From the NCBI GenBank assembly GCA_965198415.1, contig CBDAPN010000017.1:1-64000 (forward strand): a DNA stretch of 64,000 nt, in the 5' to 3' direction. Both the position numbers and the translations under genes were made by a program. The DNA is from Endozoicomonas sp965198415 (lineage in GTDB: Bacteria; Pseudomonadota; Gammaproteobacteria; Pseudomonadales; Endozoicomonadaceae). Of this stretch, positions 59,967 through 64,000 are shown piece by piece (position 1 is the first letter of the stretch; each line of letters starts with the position of its first letter). The notes beneath the pieces were generated by a model. The model did no database searches. It saw nothing but the letters and a program-made list of their open reading frames with translations, and was not told where the DNA came from.

Positions 59967-60305
59967 ATGAATAGCGAGATAAAACTATTGTTGAAAAATT
60001 TGGTGTCATTGATGGTGCACTCAGAGATATCAGAAATTGTATTAAGAAAAGAGAATGGGAGGTTGTCAGAAGAGGAAATTAGAAGAGCGCTTAATGAATA
60101 TCCAGGCAGTTTGTGCATGCCTGACGATATTGCGTTCGATAAGGCTGTTTCTTATGAGATATACGATGATGATACTCAAGCTAGAATTATTGAGTTTGAT
60201 TTATGGTATGACGGTGAAGAGAGTGATCTAACTCTATCTATTGACGCCTTTAAGAATATAGAAGGTGGCTTTTCTATTTCGATTATCGACATACATGTCC
60301 TTTGA
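59967..60305 (+). CDS. Immunity protein candidate for the SHH toxin (DUF7668-like)
   Basis: 112 residues, AT-rich, 11 bases after the toxin stop. Pattern LKNLVSLMVHSEISEIVLRK, GRLSEEEIRRALNEYPGSL, EFDLWYDGEESDLTLSIDAF and a terminal IDIHVL recall DUF7668-type immunity proteins; the family call is from memory and should be tested. Position makes the immunity role likely. Confidence 0.7.
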   Translation: MNSEIKLLLKNLVSLMVHSEISEIVLRKENGRLSEEEIRRALNEYPGSLCMPDDIAFDKAVSYEIYDDDTQARIIEFDLWYDGEESDLTLSIDAFKNIEGGFSISIIDIHVL

Positions 60306-60323
60306 TCACGAAGAAATTACCTC

Positions 60324-60347
60324 GTTCCCACGATTCTCCGTGGGAAT
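60324..60347. repeat. Palindromic repeat, copy 3
   Basis: GTTCCCACG-attct-cCGTGGGAAt, imperfect stem, 19 bases after the immunity stop; the following ~70 bases (ataccttattcctaagctaacatcgatcc) match copy 1 almost exactly. Confidence 0.8.
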
Positions 60348-60392
60348 ACATACCTTATTCCTAAGCTAACATCGATCCAATCAAAACCCGAA

Positions 60393-61308
60393 AAACATCC
60401 GCTACGAATACCGGGTAGACAAGGCCAACCGGCTCACTGCCGTACTTATCTCCGGCCAAGGGCGCGTCAGCTACAACCGTTACCAGTGGCAGATGCCAGT
60501 ACATATCCCCGGCGGCACCATCAAGTAACGAAAGCTACCAGTACGATGGCGTGGGCAACCGAACCGACCGGGCTGTATGGTAGATTGAATGCTTATGCCT
60601 ATGGATTAAGTAACCCGCTGACGTATATCGATAACAACGGTCAGTTGGTAAACTTTGCATTGCAGGCCGTGTGGTGGGGGTTGCGGCAGGCGGGAGCGGC
60701 TTATATTCGCTGCTTTGGTCAGTGTCTTGTTGCATCAGCCACGGAAGCCTCTATCGGAGTACTGTAGAAGTACATGGTGGGGGGGGGGCGAGCCGGGGTT
60801 TGAGTTCTCGGGAATGGCTGTTCTAGCCATGCAGAACTGTGGCTATAGCTGCCTGAACCCGAGGAACTGGGGTGGGAAGATAGCGAAGGCCAGCACGAAG
60901 TCTAGGGCTTATGAGAGTCGTGCGCATGAAGGAAAGGTGGGAGGTAAGTCCTCGCATGAGCAGCTCAATAAGTTGGGGGCAAATGAAGGAGGTGGGTATA
61001 GCAATCCGAGCTCTACAAGTAATAGAGTAAGTACCTTAGAACCTGATCCTTATGCTAAAGAGTCAATTCCAGCTCATAGAGGAAGGCCAACTGCTTCGGA
61101 ACAAAGGCAAGTTAATGAATTGATGGAAAAGCATGGTTGTCATACTTGCGGAACTAAAGACCCAGGAACGAAAAGTGGCAACGCTGTTGCTGATCATCAG
61201 CCTCCACAAAGTCTTGATGATCCAATAGAGTTTTATCCACATTGCATTCATTGTGCTAGAAGGCAGGGTGGTGATGTCAGGCAAGAGAAAGCAAAGAGAG
61301 GAAAATGA
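60393..61308 (+). pseudogene. Rhs fragment, unit 3, with a Cys/His-rich nuclease-like toxin and a G10 tract
   Basis: Most of the Rhs core is deleted: NIRYEYRVDKANRL-type start, then a jump to ESYQYDGVGNRT and TGLYGRLNAYAYGLSNP. TAG at 60765 replaces the Trp of other units. A run of ten G (60779-60788) follows and puts the tip in another frame. From there the hinge EPGFEFSGMAVLAMQN and the toxin read on: GCHTCGTKDPGTKSGNAV, ADHQPPQSLDDPIEFYPHC, CIHCARRQGGDVRQEKA. The CxxC ... DHQPP ... HCxxC layout suggests a treble-clef HNH-type nuclease; the exact family was not identified. Confidence 0.75.
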
Positions 61309-61679
61309 TGAGGATATCTTTAGAAGTACCACATGCAATCATTTTTTTGTATGACTTATCATGTGAAAATGTAGTAATCCCTGACTACTCTCAGGAGTCA
61401 ATTGTCGCTGCGAATGATTTCTGTATTTCAGTTGGTACTCAAGCTGAAATTGATGGAGCTGTTACCATTTGTTTGTCGAGTTATATAAGTTACTCGACCA
61501 TTGAGGAATGTATAAAGGTCTTTCAGGGGGTTATTAACACACCAAGTCTTAACATTGCTCTCTCTACAAGCGAAATGGATGGTATTTTAAAGCTAGATGT
61601 TCAGAGCACTAAAACTCAGGTTTCGATTTGGATAGATGATCCTGACTTTCCTGCAACGGTTCTTATTCAGGCTCAGTGA
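61305..61679 (+). CDS. Immunity protein candidate for the unit-3 toxin
   Basis: 124 residues, no family recognised. Start ATG 61305 overlaps the toxin stop (AATGATG), so translation is coupled. Pattern ISLEVPHAIIFLYDLSCENV and FCISVGTQAEIDGAVTICLS, and an acidic C-terminal half; typical of small beta-rich immunity proteins. AT-rich compared with the Rhs core. Confidence 0.65.
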   Translation: MMRISLEVPHAIIFLYDLSCENVVIPDYSQESIVAANDFCISVGTQAEIDGAVTICLSSYISYSTIEECIKVFQGVINTPSLNIALSTSEMDGILKLDVQSTKTQVSIWIDDPDFPATVLIQAQ

Positions 61680-61695
61680 GTGATGGTCTTACCTC

Positions 61696-61719
61696 ATTCC
61701 CACGGTTGTCCGTGGGAAT
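61696..61719. repeat. Palindromic repeat, copy 4
   Basis: ATTCCCACGG-ttgt-CCGTGGGAAT, 17 bases after the immunity stop, then gcatacctgactcccaaactaacactg, the second type of tail shared with copy 5. Confidence 0.85.
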
Positions 61720-61756
61720 GCATACCTGACTCCCAAACTAACACTGCACATTCATC

Positions 61757-62427
61757 CCGTAAAACACTCGCTACGAGTACCTGGTAGACAAGGCCAACCA
61801 GCTCATTGCCGTACCCAACGAGCGTTCACCCGCAACGGTGCCATCACCTGGCAGGCCAGAAGCAACAGCTACGGCCAGACCACAATAAACGACAAAAGCA
61901 CACTTACCAGCAACTTGCGCCTGCCGGGCCAGTACTACGACAGCGAAATCGGCCTGCACTACAACTGGTTCCGCTACTACGACCCGAGCCCCGGACAGAA
62001 CTGTGGCTATAGCTGTTTGAACCCGAGGAACTGGGGTGGGAAGAGAGCGAAGGCCAGCACGAAGTCTAGGGCTTATGAAAATCGTGTAAGTGGTGAGAAT
62101 GAGCCTAAGCTGAGACGTAAGAAAAATGGGCAGTTTGCATAAAAAACAGGTCCTAAAAAGAAAAAACCTGAATATACTTCAACTGATCGTAGAAATGATT
62201 GGAAGGAATAAGCGGTAAACCTAACGAGAGATGATTTTACTCCCGAGGACTTTGAGCGAATGAAAAAAGGGTTGCCTCCCCAGAGATACAATCCAGATAA
62301 AGGTGATATAGAATCTATGGAGCGATCCCATGGGCCCATACCTCTTAGGGATGGTGGTATTAAGACCGTGCCGAAGTGGCCTCAAGAACACGCTGCAGTT
62401 GATCCGCACCGTAAGCCTGGGTACTGA
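61757..62427 (+). pseudogene. Rhs fragment, unit 4, with a decayed GHH-like toxin
   Basis: The core is nearly all deleted: RAFTRNGAITWQARSNSYG, LRLPGQYYDSEIGLHYNWFR and a fused DPSPGQNCGYSCLN. The toxin frame then has TAA at 62140 and TAA at 62209. Readable parts: KKNGQFA, KTGPKKKKPEYTSTDRRND, FTPEDFERMKKGLPPQRYN and a C-terminal ERSHGPIPLRDGGIKTVPKW then PQEHAAVDPHRKPGY. The last block recalls GHH-type HNH/Endo VII toxins. It ends one base before the next gene's start. Confidence 0.75.
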
Positions 62428-62428
62428 T

Positions 62429-62893
62429 ATGACATTACAGAATAAATTTATCCAGTCACTAGGAAAACCACTAGTTATTGATGGTATAGAAGTAATTCAA
62501 ATTGATTATATTCCGATAAAGCAAGAAGTAGTAAATATAGATTTCTTAGGTGGGAACTCTTCACTAACGTGTGGAGTAGCTTTGAAGCCTACAAGTGGCT
62601 ATGTCCTCTTGCCTAGTGGGGAAGAAGTAAAATCTCTGTACGTTTGGCATGAAAAGGCTCTAAGCAATAGGGTCAGTTATAAATTTTTCTGCTCAGAAGG
62701 TGCTTTAAAAGTTTGGAATATTTACAGGATAAAACATAAAAGTAGTTTAGTATCTGAATATGCTTGGACAGGTAATTCCTGTATGTCTGTTTCGTCACAT
62801 GGGATTTACCATCGAAGATATGAGTGTAGTGATGGCATTGGACAAATGGACTTATCAAACCACATTTTTGAACTTTCATTTTCAGGGATTTAA
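62429..62893 (+). CDS. Immunity protein candidate for the unit-4 toxin
   Basis: 154 residues from ATG 62429 (MTLQNKFIQSLGKPL), one base after the toxin stop. AT-rich. Beta-rich pattern: GNSSLTCGVALKPTSGYVLL, EEVKSLYVWHEKALSNRVSY and YECSDGIGQMDLSNHIFELS. No family name can be given. It stays open although its toxin is dead. Confidence 0.65.
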   Translation: MTLQNKFIQSLGKPLVIDGIEVIQIDYIPIKQEVVNIDFLGGNSSLTCGVALKPTSGYVLLPSGEEVKSLYVWHEKALSNRVSYKFFCSEGALKVWNIYRIKHKSSLVSEYAWTGNSCMSVSSHGIYHRRYECSDGIGQMDLSNHIFELSFSGI

Positions 62894-62903
62894 TTCTTAT
62901 CTC

Positions 62904-62927
62904 GTTCCCACGATCTTCCGTGGGAAT
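62904..62927. repeat. Palindromic repeat, copy 5
   Basis: GTTCCCACG-atctt-CCGTGGGAAtG, 11 bases after the immunity stop, with tail gcatacctgactcccaaactaacaccgta shared with copies 2 and 4. Confidence 0.8.
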
Positions 62928-62959
62928 GCATACCTGACTCCCAAACTAACACCGTACAG

Positions 62960-64000
62960 ATTACCCCGGCGGCACCATCATGACCCAGACCGTGGATGGC
63001 CTGATGCGCCTGACCGGCCGCTCGGTGAACGACCCGGCGGGCAATCCGGTCAGTGCCGAACAATGGTTTTACGACGGTGAAAGTAACCTGCTGAAAATAA
63101 TCAGCCGCGAAGAACAGGCCAACTACCAGTACAACACCCTCTACCAACTGACCGGTGCCGTCTATGAAAAAAAGCCGGTGAATTTATCCCCGAAGCCCGC
63201 ACTAACGAACGCTACCAGTACGATGGCGTGGGCAACCGAACCAAAGCAACCGTCAATCAGACGGAAGCAGCGTCATACTACAACGCTTTCAACCAGCTGA
63301 TCCAACAGGGAAACACCCACTTCGAATACGACACCAACGGCAATCTGATCAAACGGGGCAAACGCAACGCCGATAACGACATCGCCCGCTACGGCTACAA
63401 CCCCATGGGTGAACGGACAAAAAAAGAACTGCCCGAAACCGGCATCACCATCCACTACCTCTACAACGAACAGGGATTGATCGGTGAATACGACGACAGT
63501 GGCCAACTGATCCAGAAATACGGCTGGAAACCCCAAAGCCTTTGGTCTACCGATCCACTGTTTACCCGAACCGTCGACAGCGCATCTGGAAAATCGAAGG
63601 TCCACTACTACCTCAACGACCAGCGCGGGCAACCCCAACGGGCGTTCACCCGCAACGGTGCCATCACCTGGCAGGCCAGAAGCAACAGCTACGGCTAGAC
63701 CACAATAAACGACAAAAGCACCCTTGCCAGCAACCTGCGCCTGCCGGGCCAGTACTACGACAGCGAAACCGGCCTGCACTACAACTGGTTCCGCTACTAC
63801 AACCCGAGCCTCGGGCGCTATCTGAGAAACGACCCGACCGGGCTTGTATGGTGGGTTGAATGCATATGCCTATGGATTAAGTAACCCGCTGCTGTATACA
63901 GACAACAATGGTCAATTACCCATTCTGATTTCGATCATTGCCAATATGGCAAGGTTTGCAGCGAGAAAATTTGTTGGTTGCTTTGTTGAATGTGCAATTG
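62960..64000 (+). pseudogene. Rhs fragment, unit 5 (runs off the window), with a different tip
   Basis: Core region from PGGTIMTQTVDGLMRLTGRS, frameshifted near 63172 (gaaaaaaagccgg against gaaaaacaacccgg). It resumes at VGNRTKATVNQTEAASYYNA through GNLIKRGKRNADNDIARYGY to WQARSNSYG, where TAG at 63696 replaces CAG. Then FRYYNPSLGRYLRNDPTGL, in which one extra T at about 63844 shifts frame, followed by YGGLNAYAYGLSNPLLYTDN and NGQLPILISIIANMARF. The hinge after NGQ differs from units 0-3, so a new class of tip begins here and continues outside the window. Confidence 0.82.

Noticed and set aside
55731..62927. CRISPR-like array
   Set aside because: The palindromes are more than 1 kb apart with genes between; no short spacers.

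Overview
The window comes from a Gram-negative gammaproteobacterium, probably marine or host-associated. It has an E. coli-type rrn operon with Ile and Ala tRNAs in the spacer, and the order mrcB, lpoP-like, yqcC, ilvI, ilvH, ilvC, pssA, msrP, msrQ, rrn resembles, from memory, the Pseudomonas layout. I cannot name the genus from reading alone. Base composition is moderate in the core genes and drops in the toxin and immunity genes at the right end.

Left part (1-8.8 kb): a minus-strand three-gene unit encodes a TonB-dependent receptor, a YfiR-family periplasmic protein and a CHASE8-type hybrid histidine kinase that runs off the left edge. Next comes a secreted subtilisin whose upstream overlapping neighbour looks like a free-standing I9 propeptide/inhibitor. 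Then follow gcvH, a moeB/thiF-type E1 enzyme and a small TfoX C-terminal-domain protein.

Core block (9-22 kb and 37-46 kb): mrcB with an LpoP-like TPR lipoprotein and yqcC; ilvIH; ilvC; pssA; the periplasmic methionine sulfoxide repair pair msrPQ; and a complete rrn operon. Accessory genes break this block: a 1162-residue YobI-like membrane NTPase with a decayed P-loop, a large secreted EF-hand protein, and a 13-kb type I secretion locus.

Type I secretion locus (23.7-36.7 kb): TolC-like, HlyD-like and ABC components sit with a MotB-like and a MotA-like protein and a giant RTX protein of about 1970 residues. This matches the layout of Salmonella SPI-4 SiiABCDEF, where a MotAB-like proton channel accompanies secretion of a giant adhesin. 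The RTX gene carries two frameshifts near its 3' end, which separate the secretion signal from the main reading frame.

Right part (46-64 kb): a glycerol-3-phosphate uptake operon (ugpBAEC, with ugpC frameshifted) lies between two decayed IS66-type transposase remnants. A DUF4810/DUF799 lipoprotein pair has its upstream neighbour cut by an IS982-type element. From 54.5 kb to the end lies a tandem array of six broken Rhs units. Each of the five complete units carries a different toxin tip followed by its own candidate immunity gene; four tips are recognisable HNH/Endo VII-type nucleases. After every immunity gene comes the same palindromic element (GTTCCCACGG-loop-CCGTGGGAAC type). Rhs shells are broken by nonsense mutations and frameshifts, while several tips and all immunity frames stay open.
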